Of a DNA stretch of 64,000 nt, positions 33,173-43,606 are shown piece after piece. The notes beneath the pieces are model-generated. The model saw nothing but the letters and a program-made list of their open reading frames with translations, was not told where the DNA came from and searched no databases. The translations under genes were made by a program, and so were the position numbers. Source of the stretch: Armatimonadota bacterium (GTDB lineage Bacteria > Armatimonadota > UBA5829 > DTJY01); contig JAIMAU010000005.1 in the NCBI GenBank assembly GCA_023511795.1, positions 116,652 through 180,651 on the forward strand. The letters are read 5' to 3'. Numbering within the stretch: position 1 is the stretch's first letter; each line of letters opens with the position of its first letter.

Positions 33173-35632
33173 ATGGATTTGACTGCATTTCTTGATAACT
33201 TTCGCAAATCCCACAGCTATCAAGGCCAGATAGTACATATTCACCGCGTTCCAAAACGAGAAGCTGTCTACTGTGAGCTTTCCAATCCTCTGCCTGACGA
33301 GCTTGCCTCCGCATTGAGGAAAATAGGCATCTCAAAACTTTACTCTCACCAAGTCAAGGCAATTGAGAATGTCCGTAATGGAAAAAGCATAGTTGTTGTA
33401 ACAGGCACTGCAAGTGGAAAGACACTATGTTATAACATTCCCGTGCTCGAGACATTGCTTAACGAACCCACCGCAAAGGCATTTTATATTTTTCCCACCA
33501 AAGCTCTCGCGCAAGACCAACTTCGCGGACTAAGAAGATGGACAGAGCTCGAACCGGCTCTTGCTCGAATTATGAAGACTGGCACATACGATGGTGACAC
33601 GCCGCCTACAACTCGTCGAAAACTTCGAGACGATGCAAGCATCATCCTCACGAACCCCGACATGCTTCACCAAGGAATCCTTCCATATCACACAAGATGG
33701 AATCGTTTTTTTGCCGACCTACGTTACATAATCATCGACGAAATACACGCATATCGCGGTGTATTTGGTTCGAATGTCGCCAATGTTATCAGGCGGCTAA
33801 ATCGAGTTTGTGATTTTTATGGCTCAAAACCTCAATTCATATGCTGTTCGGCGACAATCGCTAATCCAACAGAACTTGCGCAGAAACTTACGGGCGTCTC
33901 AATGGTACTTATTGACAATGATGGCTCGCCCCGGGGAGAAAAGCTATTTGTATTTTGGAACCCACCAGTAATTGACGTGGGGTCAATGGAACGACGAAGT
34001 TCCAACGTTGAAGCACAACTTTTAATGACAGAGCTTATTAAAAGCGGCATTCAAACAATTGCATTTGGCAGAGCACGCATTGTCGCCGAATTAATGCACA
34101 GATATGTGCGAGATTCTTTGAAGCGAAAAAAGCCCGAACTCGCAGACAAGGTTAGGCCCTACCGAGGCGGTTACCTGCCCGAGGAACGCCGCAAGATTGA
34201 ACAGCAATTATTTTCCGGCGAACTATTGGGGGTAACGAGCACAAATGCCCTGGAGCTTGGCATAGATATCGGTAGCCTGGATGCTTCAATAATTGTCGGC
34301 TTTCCAGGAACGATTGCCAGCACATGGCAACAAGCAGGACGAGCAGGTCGCGGTTCAGAAGAATCGCTTGCTATATTTATCGCTTACAACGATCCAATAG
34401 ACCAATATCTTGTAAAGCACACAGATTACTTCTTTGGTCAATCGCCCGAAAGCGCCATAATTGACCCGCAAAATCCTTATATTCTTGCCGATCATCTAAG
34501 ATGTGCCGCTTTTGAACTACCGCTCAAGCAAAATGATTCGCTCTATTTTGGCACCCAAATGCATGCGATTGCTGAAGCTATCGAAGAAGAAGGAAATCTA
34601 AAGAAGATTGATGGTGCTTGGTATTACTCCAGTACCGAATTTCCTGCAAAAGACGTAAATCTGCGCACAATATCCGAAAACACCTTCACCATTGTAGAGC
34701 TACCTGTCGAAATTAAAGGCAAAAGATTGGAAGATATAGAATTCGCAACGTCCAGCATGGGTTCGAGCCTAGCCAAAATCCCTGAACAACCTCGCGTTAT
34801 TGGCGAAGTAGACTCGATTAGCGCTCCAGAAATTGTTTACCCCGAAGCAGTATATATGCATGAGGGTGAAACATATTTGGTGGATGAGCTAGATTTGCAA
34901 GGCAAGGTCGCCTATGTGCGTCGCGCTGAAGTTGACTACTATACTCAAGCAATTCTCGATTCCAGCATTAGAATAAACAATCTGGCAAGCCGCCCAAAGA
35001 CGCCTGAAGACAAATCTCCCGCACCCGCAAGTGAATCACTTGATTCCTTTCCTCTTAAAAAGGAATGGTCCAAATGCTTGGTATATTATGGCCCAGCAAC
35101 TGTTACTTGGGCAACGACCGGCTTCAAAAAGATTAAGTTCTACAGTCTCGACAGCATTGGATACGGTAAAGTAAACCTGCCTCCCCAGCACTTGGAGACA
35201 ATGGCGCTTTGGATAATACCGCCAAAAGAGTTGCTTGATGAAATTCAAACCAGGGGACTTAAACCAATTGAGGGCCTTGTTGGAATACGAAATCTTGCTG
35301 TGCACGTCCTACCCCTTTTTGCCATGTGTGACAAGCAAGACATTGGCGGTATAGTGGACAGCTCGAATACCGGGTCACCGACAATTTTCATCTACGACCG
35401 ATATCCTGGAGGACTTGGATTCGCCGAGAAAGGATACAAAACAATAGAAGATTTAATGTATTCCTGCCTGGAAGTAATTAATGGGTGCGAATGTGAAGAA
35501 GGTTGTCCTTCGTGCGTTGGCATCCCAATTCTCCGCCCACCAATTCATACTGACCCCGATATATTTGGCACCTCGCCAATTCCTAATAAAGAAGCTGCGA
35601 AGATGATTTTAGAGAACCTGTGTAGTTCTTGA
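33173..35632 (+). CDS. DEAD/DEAH-box helicase with C-terminal DUF1998 zinc domain (MrfA/YprA-like)
   Basis: From ATG 33173 the protein has 819 residues. It has the Q-like LYSHQVKAI, Walker A VVTGTASGKTLCYN (about 75), DEIH box (IIDEIHAYRG, about 187), SAT motif (CCSATIANP), ELGIDIGSLD and QQAGRAGRG (about 386). The long C-terminal region ends in the four-Cys site CECEEGCPSCV (about 773), typical of DUF1998 helicases. B. subtilis MrfA of this family unwinds DNA in repair of mitomycin C damage. An in-frame TTG at 33116 would lengthen it by 19 residues and overlap the previous gene by 31 bases. Neither start has a clear ribosome site. Confidence 0.92.
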   Translation: MDLTAFLDNFRKSHSYQGQIVHIHRVPKREAVYCELSNPLPDELASALRKIGISKLYSHQVKAIENVRNGKSIVVVTGTASGKTLCYNIPVLETLLNEPTAKAFYIFPTKALAQDQLRGLRRWTELEPALARIMKTGTYDGDTPPTTRRKLRDDASIILTNPDMLHQGILPYHTRWNRFFADLRYIIIDEIHAYRGVFGSNVANVIRRLNRVCDFYGSKPQFICCSATIANPTELAQKLTGVSMVLIDNDGSPRGEKLFVFWNPPVIDVGSMERRSSNVEAQLLMTELIKSGIQTIAFGRARIVAELMHRYVRDSLKRKKPELADKVRPYRGGYLPEERRKIEQQLFSGELLGVTSTNALELGIDIGSLDASIIVGFPGTIASTWQQAGRAGRGSEESLAIFIAYNDPIDQYLVKHTDYFFGQSPESAIIDPQNPYILADHLRCAAFELPLKQNDSLYFGTQMHAIAEAIEEEGNLKKIDGAWYYSSTEFPAKDVNLRTISENTFTIVELPVEIKGKRLEDIEFATSSMGSSLAKIPEQPRVIGEVDSISAPEIVYPEAVYMHEGETYLVDELDLQGKVAYVRRAEVDYYTQAILDSSIRINNLASRPKTPEDKSPAPASESLDSFPLKKEWSKCLVYYGPATVTWATTGFKKIKFYSLDSIGYGKVNLPPQHLETMALWIIPPKELLDEIQTRGLKPIEGLVGIRNLAVHVLPLFAMCDKQDIGGIVDSSNTGSPTIFIYDRYPGGLGFAEKGYKTIEDLMYSCLEVINGCECEEGCPSCVGIPILRPPIHTDPDIFGTSPIPNKEAAKMILENLCSS

Positions 35633-35742
35633 AAGTAAAATTAAAGTTTATATGAAAGACTGAAAACCGAATTCATTTCAAGGACGCCGTTCAGGAAAAA
35701 GCAGGAAAAGAGTTCTGCTTTAGCGAAAAGAGAGAAATAACT

Positions 35743-36945
35743 ATGAGGAATCTATTCGTGATACTAGTAATGATTCTTTACTTAGCCCTTACTCTGAGCC
35801 ATGCGCAAGTCTCTGCGACCACCAAAGCGAAGCCTAGGCGACCGATAGTTGTAGCGAACTACTACACCTGGTACACAACCCCATGGGGCGCAGGTGGTCA
35901 GTGGGGTCATTGGGCATGCAACAAGCCAAGTGAGATACTCCCCAGAGCTAGCGATCCGAATATACTTTTATTTCCGCCGGCAATCCGCGAGATATGCTCT
36001 GCTGTTTACCCGCTTGTCGGTCCTTATGATAGCATGAACAAGGATATTGTTCGCTGGCACATTCGTCTTGCCAAAGCCGCAGGAATCGACGCATTCATGG
36101 TGGATTGGTGGGGACCAGCAACCTGGCAAAAACCATCCGGATGGACACATGACGTTTTCGTTAAAACAATTTTACCGATTGCAGAGGAAGAAAATTTCAA
36201 AATTTTCCTTTTTGATGAAACGCCTCAATTCGTCGATGATTTCGAAACTATCAAGAAGTGGACAGCACAATATCTTAAACAATTCAAAAACAGCCCTGCC
36301 TGGTTTCATATTGACAACAAGCCAGTCTGGGCAATATATCAGCTTTGGGAAGGGAAGCTCACTGCGGCGCAAGGAAGAGAATTAATAGAGCACGTGGAGA
36401 AAGAAGTTGGCCCAGTTTACTGGATAGTAGACAAAATGCGCGGTCGCATGGGAGAGAATGGCTTCGAACTTTTTACACCAAACGACTGGCTGGCAATTCC
36501 ACAAATCGACTGCATCATGGGATATGCAATGTTCTCAACCTGGCGCATGCACGAATACAAAGAAATTGCACCTGTTTACAAGAAATATGCTGAAATGATT
36601 CACAACGCTGGCAAGAAAGTTATGCTCCCAGTTCATCCAGGTCATGATAACCGAAAAATAGCTAAAGAATCCTACGTAATGCCAAGGCAAAATGGACAGA
36701 CGCTCAAAGATTTCTGGCAAGCGGCTTTGGAGGCAGGCGCTGACTTTATAGAGATTACGTCGTGGAATGAATGGCCAGAGTCCACGGTTGTGGAGCCAGC
36801 GCTCACATGGGCGGACCCATACTTATATCTTAAAATTATCTCTGCTTTTCAAGATAAGAAGTTTAAAGCTCCACCTTTGCCGCCGTTTGAATCGCTCGAC
36901 CCAGCAATGCAAGAATACCTACAGGCAAAAGACATCCGCAACTAG
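35743..36945 (+). CDS. Secreted glycoside hydrolase of GH99-like (endo-alpha-mannosidase-like) family
   Basis: The 400-residue protein begins with a signal peptide (NLFVILVMILYLALTLSHAQ) and continues with a (beta/alpha)8-type catalytic region as in GH99/GH71-like enzymes. Recognisable parts are VVANYYTWYTTPWG near residue 39, AGIDAFMVDWWGP near 112, IFLFDETPQ near 153 and the terminal ITSWNEWPESTVVEPA near 338. The acidic residues in the last two are likely catalytic or substrate-binding. It probably acts on mannose-containing or related glycans outside the cytoplasm. The ATG at 35743 has a GAGAGAAA ribosome site. It has its own spacer from the helicase. Confidence 0.78.
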   Translation: MRNLFVILVMILYLALTLSHAQVSATTKAKPRRPIVVANYYTWYTTPWGAGGQWGHWACNKPSEILPRASDPNILLFPPAIREICSAVYPLVGPYDSMNKDIVRWHIRLAKAAGIDAFMVDWWGPATWQKPSGWTHDVFVKTILPIAEEENFKIFLFDETPQFVDDFETIKKWTAQYLKQFKNSPAWFHIDNKPVWAIYQLWEGKLTAAQGRELIEHVEKEVGPVYWIVDKMRGRMGENGFELFTPNDWLAIPQIDCIMGYAMFSTWRMHEYKEIAPVYKKYAEMIHNAGKKVMLPVHPGHDNRKIAKESYVMPRQNGQTLKDFWQAALEAGADFIEITSWNEWPESTVVEPALTWADPYLYLKIISAFQDKKFKAPPLPPFESLDPAMQEYLQAKDIRN

Positions 36946-36974
36946 TAATAATACCTGATTTAAGCAAAAAATTA

Positions 36975-37003
36975 TTCACAAGCTGATAAGTCGAAAGTAT
37001 AAT
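36975..37003 (+). promoter_or_regulatory. Putative sigma-70-type promoter of the giant amidase gene
   Basis: TTCACA (36975-36980), 17 bases, perfect TATAAT (36998-37003), about 105 bases before the ATG at 37109. Confidence 0.6.
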
Positions 37004-37108
37004 AGATAAAATATAAATAGAGTCCTTGCCAGCTTGATACCTATCTACCCCATAGCAACCCAAAATTGGCAGAACTCCTGTAATTAATCTTGTGGGGGGT
37101 GCTTATTT

Positions 37109-40100
37109 ATGAAACGCCTGGGACTGCATGCACTCACTATCCTGCTTATATTAGCCGTTCCCCTAGCGTGCATTGGCTCTCCAAAATTTGACGATGACTC
37201 CAAGGGCCATCCTGATTTCGATAGAATGGCAACACAAAGAGGCGGTCGTTGGCAGCAGCCACTGATGCCGCTATTCGAAGAAGCAGCTGCACGCCATGAT
37301 GTCCCCTTGCCTTTGTTGCTGACCCTAGGATACTTCGGCAGTGCATTCGAAAACCGCGGAGATGCTCCAACTATCGAGGGAGGTTACGGAGTAATGGCCC
37401 TCCGCGAAAACAAAACAGGCGGAAAATCACTCGCTGAGGGAGAAGAACTCACCAAGACTCCAAAGGAAAAGCTAAAAATAGACCCCAAAGAAAATATTAA
37501 CGCAGCAGCGGTAGTATTAGCCCACTATGCAAAAAAACAAGGGATCGATAAAAGCAAAGGCTTGGAAGCCTGGTTAGGACCAGTAATTGAGTACGCCGGC
37601 TTGGAAGAAGAATTCAGCCGCTTGTTTGCGATGGAAATATTCCAGAAGCTTCAAAGTGGGTTGGATTGGACTAACTCGTCTGGAGAGCGATTCTACTTCC
37701 CTCCTCAAGACATCGGTGCAGTTGACCTAAATTCGCTCATACCTAGAGAAGCGGTTCGGATAACGAACATAGGTGAAGCTGCACCAGCACCAGAATTAGC
37801 TGGCGATGTCCCGCCAATTGTTGGCTCGAGCGATTATCCACCCGCCATATGGTACCCAGCCGCAAGTTGCAATTACTCCGCGTACTATACCGCAAAAGAC
37901 ACCATCGTTGTGCATACCATCGAAGGAACTGCAGCAGGTTGTCTTTCATGGTTTAGGAATTGCAACGCCCAAGTTTCCGCTCACTATGTGGTTTCAGAAG
38001 CTGGCACAGTCTGGCAATGCGTCGACGAAGACTACAAAGCGTGGCACGTAAGCTGCTACAATTCGCGATCTATTGGAATCGAACACGAAGGCTATGCGGC
38101 ATCACCAAGCCATCCAAAAAGTCTTTATGACGCATCAGGCTTGCTTTCCCGCGATATTTGCAATGATTGGGGCATTCCTAAAGAAAAACGAACAGTCGGA
38201 CCGGGAATTCTTGGCCATATCGACGTCACTCGGTGTTGTTGCGGCACGCATACTGATCCAGGCAACGGCTGGGACTGGAATTATTACATTAGCGTAGTGC
38301 AAGGCGTACCAACCTGGGGTGCCAGCTTCCACGCGCAGTCTTACCCATCTACTATGACTGCAGGCAGCACTGCAATTGCCTGGGTCGAGTTCGTAAACAC
38401 CGGCACAGGCGCATGGCATCACAACGAAACCTACTTGGGAACATCGAGTCCCCGAGACCGAAGTAGCCCCTTCTACAACCCAAGCAACTGGCCTTCTTGC
38501 AATCGTCCGACCGATGTAGATCAATGGGAGGTAACTCAGGGTAATATCGGGCGTTTCACATTTATATTAAAAGCACCGACAACCCCAGGTACATACGTTG
38601 AAAAATTCCAGCTAGTTCGAGAAGGTATAACTTGGTTTGGCCCGGAGATTACATGGACAATTACTGTAACCCCAGCAAAAGGTAACCTAACAGGCACAGT
38701 CCGTAACGCCGCAAATGGGCAGCCAATTTCAGGTGCAACTGTTGCCATATCTGGAGGGCCATCAACTACCACCAACAGTTCGGGCGTATATACCTTCAAT
38801 GATCTTGACCCTGCAACATACACATTAAATGTTTCGAAGTCTGGCTTCAACCCCGCAAGCGATACAGCCACTGTGACTGCTGGTCAAACAACCACTAAAG
38901 ACTTCTACTTAGTCTCAACGGATACCACTCCGCCCTCCGCCCCAACAGGGCTGACAGCAACCAGTATATCTCCGTCCCAAATCAACCTATCATGGAATGC
39001 TTCAACAGACTCTGGCGGAGCTGGGCTAGCAGGATATATAATCTTCCGCAACAATGCAGAGGTTGGCAGAACATCAGCCACCACATACCAAGATAATGGC
39101 TTAACGCAAAATACAACATATACCTATTACGTTAAGGCATATGACAACGCCAACAATGTTTCTGGTCCATCAAACACCGCTGTCGCATCAACTCAACCCG
39201 GCACGGTTGCAATTTTCCAAGACGGTTTTGCAACAATTGATCCGAATCTTTGGACAGCTATCGTCCAAAGCCCAATGCCTGGACCATACCCTCCTGTTTG
39301 GGATGGAAGTGTTAACCACGGTACATTCCCCGGCAGCGGTTCGATAAAAACACTAAGCTCCAGCGATCCTAATCAAGGCTGTCTGCTAGGGCACACCTTC
39401 AACCCGCCTTTCCAAGCAGCAAAATTCGAAAGTTGGTTTTATGATACCTCGGCAAGCAATAACAGCCGCCAGGGCCTTGAAATACGATGCCACGATAACT
39501 CCGGCGGAATCAAAGCGATTTATTACCTAGGGACATACTCTGCTTCGCCGGGCTCGTTCAGCACATACAGCGCTGGATACTACAAGGTGTGCGGAACGGG
39601 ATGCACAGGCTGGTATTGGCCAGGAGCCGCCTGCAAAACACGAACGGTCGGCTGGCATAAGTTCACAATTGAATTCCTGCCGTATACTGGCAGCAGCGAT
39701 GTCAAATATTATATCGACGACACCTTGGTCTGCACCACGGACCGGACATTAGACACTCAAACATATGGCTTGACAATGGTCGCATATGGATACCACTACC
39801 GTGTAAACCAAGAAGGATGGTTTGATGACTGCGCCATGTATGCATCAGCTCCATATGCTCCAACTATGGGCACCCCAGTCGCCCTTTCTACCAATTCAAT
39901 AAGATGGGTATTGACTGATAATTCGAATAACGAAACAGGATTCTTGATAGTCGATTCAGCACAGACAGTTAAAGCATCAGCACCTGTTCAAAATGGCACT
40001 GGCGGAACAGTCAATATCACAGAAGGTAGCCTATCTCCAAATACTCCATACACACGATATGCGAAGGCATATAACGGCACGTTAAACAGCGTTTCTTCAG

Positions 40101-41638
40101 GGCCAGCGACACGATGGACTCTTTCCAACCCGCCAACATCTGCCAATGTCGTGTGCAACCGGACAATTGGAACATGGTATAATACGCCAACATTTAGCTT
40201 TACAGCTGTTGGAGGGTTTGGTCAAGGGACTGTAAGCGAATATAGATATGCCTGGGACACTAGTCCTACCCATACGTGGACCGGCTCTGAAGCAATATGG
40301 AATTCCGGCAACCTAATTCTCACAGCGCCAACACCTGGCAGTTACTACTTGCACATAAAAGGCTTCAACGGCGAGGGGGTGGCAAATGGTACACTCGACC
40401 TTGGACCGTTCATGTTTGACGATAATCCGCCATCTAATCCAACATCAGCTTCGGAAACACACGGCTCACAAAATGGAATATGGCAATCAACGATTGCTGA
40501 CCCAACGTTCACATGGACCGGTGCAGAGGATAGCGATTCTGGCATAGCCGTCTATTTCGTCTATTTCGGCACTTCCGAACTTGGAACATCCGACACCATA
40601 GTCAGCGAAGCATCCTTCGACCCACCTGCCGTTGATACCGGCACCTATTATCTCAGGATTCGCGCAAAGGACTTTGCTGGAAATACTGCTGATGAATGGA
40701 AAACCCTTTTCACCTTTAAATATGACTCCAATCCTCCAAACACACCCATCGTTGAAGATGATGGACAATATAGTGGATCAAGGACGAAGCTCCATGCAAC
40801 CTGGAGGGCCACTGATGCTCACTCCGGCATAGCTGAATATATGTATGCTGTTGGTACTTCGCCAGGCGATACCAGCATCGTTAATTGGACTTCGGCTGGT
40901 GCAAGCGATGAAGCCATCATCACCATTCCCAGTCCTGGCCTAAATATTGGCACTACATATTATATCTCTGTCAAAGCGAGAGATTCGGCAGGCAACTGGA
41001 GTAACATAGGGTCATCTGATGGAATTCAAGTTGTTGCTGAGTCTCCCACAATTGCATTCGCCAAGGGATTGGCCAATGCTACGCCTGTAGCGCTAACAAA
41101 CAAGATAGTGACCGCAACATTTGCAAACGGCTTCTATATCGAAGAAGCTGACCGATCATCCGGCATTCTTGTTCTCGGCTCTGGCCCGAATCCGGGAGCC
41201 CTTGTGACAGTCGGTGGCACGCTAGGAACAAATGCGTCAGGCGAGCGGGCAATAGTGGACGCAGCGACAATAGTGGAAGCTGCGCCCGATCCAAACCGCA
41301 TTCCCAAACCACTCTTTATGATTGGCAATGCTCTTGGCGGCGATTGGTTCAACGCCGAAACGCCCGGCGTAACAGGGGCAGTCGCCCTCAATAACATTGG
41401 GCTGCTAGTGACTATCTGCGGCAGGGTTGAATCCGTTGGCGAACAAGAGTTCCTAATAAATGACGGCTCCACCGCGTCTCCAATAAAGGCAATAGCGTCA
41501 GGAATTAATGTTAGCAGCCTAATCGCTGAAGACGATTTCGTTGTTGTCACCGGAATCTCATCTCTCGAACTCGATGACGGCGTCTTCAAACCGCTGCTTC
41601 GCGTTCGGACTGCTGAGGATATAGAAAAGAAAAATTAA
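37109..41638 (+). CDS. Giant secreted N-acetylmuramoyl-L-alanine amidase with multiple Ig/FN3-type modules
   Basis: The 1509-residue protein starts with a signal peptide ending near ACIGS. Next is a transglycosylase-like region (55-200, PLLLTLGYFGSAFENRG). An Amidase_2 domain follows (about 245-395), with zinc-ligand candidates in VVHTIEG, GHIDVTR and HTDPG. Then come an NBR1-like Ig domain (400-525), a carboxypeptidase-regulatory beta-sandwich (527-600), an FN3 domain (610-695), a lectin-like module (705-925), several Ig/FN3-like repeats with DNNPPS/DSNPPN linkers, and an OB-like C-terminal tail (about 1325-1509). It probably cuts peptidoglycan or binds the cell surface. The ATG has GGGGGGTG upstream. 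The tail type reminds me of Armatimonadota proteins. Confidence 0.88.
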   Translation: MKRLGLHALTILLILAVPLACIGSPKFDDDSKGHPDFDRMATQRGGRWQQPLMPLFEEAAARHDVPLPLLLTLGYFGSAFENRGDAPTIEGGYGVMALRENKTGGKSLAEGEELTKTPKEKLKIDPKENINAAAVVLAHYAKKQGIDKSKGLEAWLGPVIEYAGLEEEFSRLFAMEIFQKLQSGLDWTNSSGERFYFPPQDIGAVDLNSLIPREAVRITNIGEAAPAPELAGDVPPIVGSSDYPPAIWYPAASCNYSAYYTAKDTIVVHTIEGTAAGCLSWFRNCNAQVSAHYVVSEAGTVWQCVDEDYKAWHVSCYNSRSIGIEHEGYAASPSHPKSLYDASGLLSRDICNDWGIPKEKRTVGPGILGHIDVTRCCCGTHTDPGNGWDWNYYISVVQGVPTWGASFHAQSYPSTMTAGSTAIAWVEFVNTGTGAWHHNETYLGTSSPRDRSSPFYNPSNWPSCNRPTDVDQWEVTQGNIGRFTFILKAPTTPGTYVEKFQLVREGITWFGPEITWTITVTPAKGNLTGTVRNAANGQPISGATVAISGGPSTTTNSSGVYTFNDLDPATYTLNVSKSGFNPASDTATVTAGQTTTKDFYLVSTDTTPPSAPTGLTATSISPSQINLSWNASTDSGGAGLAGYIIFRNNAEVGRTSATTYQDNGLTQNTTYTYYVKAYDNANNVSGPSNTAVASTQPGTVAIFQDGFATIDPNLWTAIVQSPMPGPYPPVWDGSVNHGTFPGSGSIKTLSSSDPNQGCLLGHTFNPPFQAAKFESWFYDTSASNNSRQGLEIRCHDNSGGIKAIYYLGTYSASPGSFSTYSAGYYKVCGTGCTGWYWPGAACKTRTVGWHKFTIEFLPYTGSSDVKYYIDDTLVCTTDRTLDTQTYGLTMVAYGYHYRVNQEGWFDDCAMYASAPYAPTMGTPVALSTNSIRWVLTDNSNNETGFLIVDSAQTVKASAPVQNGTGGTVNITEGSLSPNTPYTRYAKAYNGTLNSVSSGPATRWTLSNPPTSANVVCNRTIGTWYNTPTFSFTAVGGFGQGTVSEYRYAWDTSPTHTWTGSEAIWNSGNLILTAPTPGSYYLHIKGFNGEGVANGTLDLGPFMFDDNPPSNPTSASETHGSQNGIWQSTIADPTFTWTGAEDSDSGIAVYFVYFGTSELGTSDTIVSEASFDPPAVDTGTYYLRIRAKDFAGNTADEWKTLFTFKYDSNPPNTPIVEDDGQYSGSRTKLHATWRATDAHSGIAEYMYAVGTSPGDTSIVNWTSAGASDEAIITIPSPGLNIGTTYYISVKARDSAGNWSNIGSSDGIQVVAESPTIAFAKGLANATPVALTNKIVTATFANGFYIEEADRSSGILVLGSGPNPGALVTVGGTLGTNASGERAIVDAATIVEAAPDPNRIPKPLFMIGNALGGDWFNAETPGVTGAVALNNIGLLVTICGRVESVGEQEFLINDGSTASPIKAIASGINVSSLIAEDDFVVVTGISSLELDDGVFKPLLRVRTAEDIEKKN

Positions 41639-41673
41639 AGAAAATACAGGCAGTACAATAAATTGACAAGAAC

Positions 41674-42676
41674 CTAAAGGCTAGATAGCTTAACTACCTC
41701 GCCGGTTTTGATAGAATTAAGAGCCGCAATGCTCACGGCAAGAGCAATCCGGCCGTCCTCACCGGTGACTTCAGGCTCTCTGCCCTTACGTACTGCATCT
41801 ACCATGTCATTTATGCGCACAGTTGAACCTGGGGAGTTGGGGGGCAGGTCGTAGGTATTCCTTTCTGAGCCCGAAATTATTTCTAGCTTACTGCCCACCG
41901 GACGCACGGCAAGATTTGGACCAACCAAAAGCTCATTCCCCAAACTAGGGAATCCTTCTGGCATTCCCCAGTTTACACGGACATTCACCACATGACCACC
42001 GCTCATCTCTACAATAATGTCAGCCGCATCTATTGCTAGGTCATCAATCCCCAACAAGCGCTCTTTGCCTTTACCAAAGATATGTCCGCGTGCAAAAACA
42101 CTAACCGGTTCCTCTCCCGTAATCCACCGCATCAAATCGAAAAAAATGACCGGCCATATCTATCACTGGTCCGCCGTTCATTGAGCACCTATGCATCGCA
42201 ATCTTAGGCCGGACTTCGCGAATATCTTCAAATCGAGCAAAAATAGGCCCACCAAATGCGCCCCGCTGAAAAATTTCTTTGTATCGAATATTCTTTGCCA
42301 ATCCACGATATTGAAAAGAAGTAGATAAAAACACATTGTTCTTTTTTGCAATGCGGATCATTTCATCCGCCTGTCCGAGCGTCAAAGCAAGTGGCTTCTC
42401 GCAAAGAATGTGTCTACCGAATTTTGCAGCAAAGCATGCAATTTCCGAGTGGAAGCATACCGGCGTGCAGATTGAAACAATATTTACGCCTTCATGAAGA
42501 ATTGCGTCTTCATTATCCTCATAGGCAACAGCACCAGTCTTTTGAGCAAGCGAATTTCTCCTCTCCTCGATTGGGTCGCAAACGGAAACAACTCTTACAT
42601 CGTCGCGGCTCACCCACCCAGCTGCATGTTGATTTCCCATTTGCCCACATCCTACGATGCATACTTTTATTTCCAT
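41674..42676 (-). pseudogene. Gfo/Idh/MocA family oxidoreductase, interrupted by a +1 frameshift in a poly-T tract
   Basis: The reading frame is split in two. Residues 1 to about 180 (from ATG 42676, after GAGGAGTG) hold the NAD-binding domain, with GCGQMGNQHAAGW, VSICTPVCFHSE and CEKPLALT. The C-terminal domain continues in another frame from about 42135 (LMRWITGEEPV to the stop at 41674). The break falls at a run of seven A on the plus strand (42140-42146, T on the coding strand); six would restore GHFFDLMRW and a normal protein of about 334 residues. It could be a sequencing error, a recent mutation or slippage. Such enzymes oxidise sugars or inositols. The sugar isomerase gene lies 3 bases upstream. 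Confidence 0.88.
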
Positions 42677-42679
42677 AAC

Positions 42680-43456
42680 TCACTCCTCACCGAAAATGCC
42701 CTTTAAATATGCCGCATTGCTTTTAGCTGCCTCACCAGAAGGGATATCCGCACGGTCTTGCTCAGCTATAATCCATAAATCTTGTGTATTCTTTTTAATC
42801 CAATCTGCGGCCTCTGCTAGAGGAGCAATGCCCGTACCCAATATTACTGTGTCGCATCCTGAGCTTCTAGTGGCAAAGTCTTTGAAATGAACTGCGCCAA
42901 TCCTTCCCTTAGTCCGATTAAGGAATTCGAGGATGTTCCATCCACCTTTCATCACCCATCCAATGTCTGGACAGAATCCCAGTGCATCACTACTTTTATT
43001 TAGAAGGGCTTGAATCACACGACCGTCATCCGCAAACTCCCAGTTGTGATTATGATAAAGGAATCGAACACCTTGCGACCGACACTTTTCAGCGGTCTGA
43101 TTTAGGACATCAAAGTCACGGTCGAATTGCCTGTCAGATACATATCGAAGACCTGAATAAATAATTAACGAGCATCCCACAGCATGAAGGTAATCGAGTA
43201 CCTCATCTATAATGCGACGTTCCGAATCTGCCTGAGCTGGGTCAAGAAGACTGCCACCAATGTGTATGGCAGCCAAACCAAGCCCTCGATCATCAAGCAT
43301 TTTCCTCAGTTCATTTGCCGCTTTCCCCCGCACGTGACGAAATCCTATTTCTACCCCTTCATATCCTGCCGCTATGACATCGTCAAAGACCTGTGAGAAC
43401 CGCTCACGCTGATTTTCTCCCCATGTAATTGTCTGACAACCAATATGAAAGCCCAT
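42680..43456 (-). CDS. Sugar phosphate isomerase/epimerase (xylose-isomerase-like TIM barrel)
   Basis: From ATG 43456 the protein has 258 residues. AP-endonuclease-2/IolE-type TIM-barrel features include a GCQTITWGEN start, GYEGVEIGFRHV, LLDPAQADSERRIIDEVLDY and FLYHNHNWEF with metal-binding His and Glu, then FCPDIGWVMKGG and VHFKDF. Such enzymes isomerise or dehydrate sugars and inositols, and commonly sit beside Gfo/Idh dehydrogenases, as here (3-base gap). AGGAGTGAG is placed well for 43456; the longer frame to 43498 adds 14 residues without support. The substrate is unknown. Confidence 0.85.
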   Translation of the reverse strand: MGFHIGCQTITWGENQRERFSQVFDDVIAAGYEGVEIGFRHVRGKAANELRKMLDDRGLGLAAIHIGGSLLDPAQADSERRIIDEVLDYLHAVGCSLIIYSGLRYVSDRQFDRDFDVLNQTAEKCRSQGVRFLYHNHNWEFADDGRVIQALLNKSSDALGFCPDIGWVMKGGWNILEFLNRTKGRIGAVHFKDFATRSSGCDTVILGTGIAPLAEAADWIKKNTQDLWIIAEQDRADIPSGEAAKSNAAYLKGIFGEE

Positions 43457-43606
43457 TATAATCTCACTCCTATTTGCTTTTAAAATATCGTGTTGCAATA
43501 AAATACTATCTCATATAAGATAATTCCTCCATTTTGCAATAAAACTTTTGGCTCAACAGCACTGTTCTAGTAAAGAAATGAGCGGCAATACTAATTAGAA
43601 AAAAAT

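Noticed and set aside
35686..35726. Hairpin AAAGCAG-N10-CTGCTTT before the GH99-like gene
   Set aside because: Only seven pairs, with no T run in the helicase direction; too weak to call a terminator.
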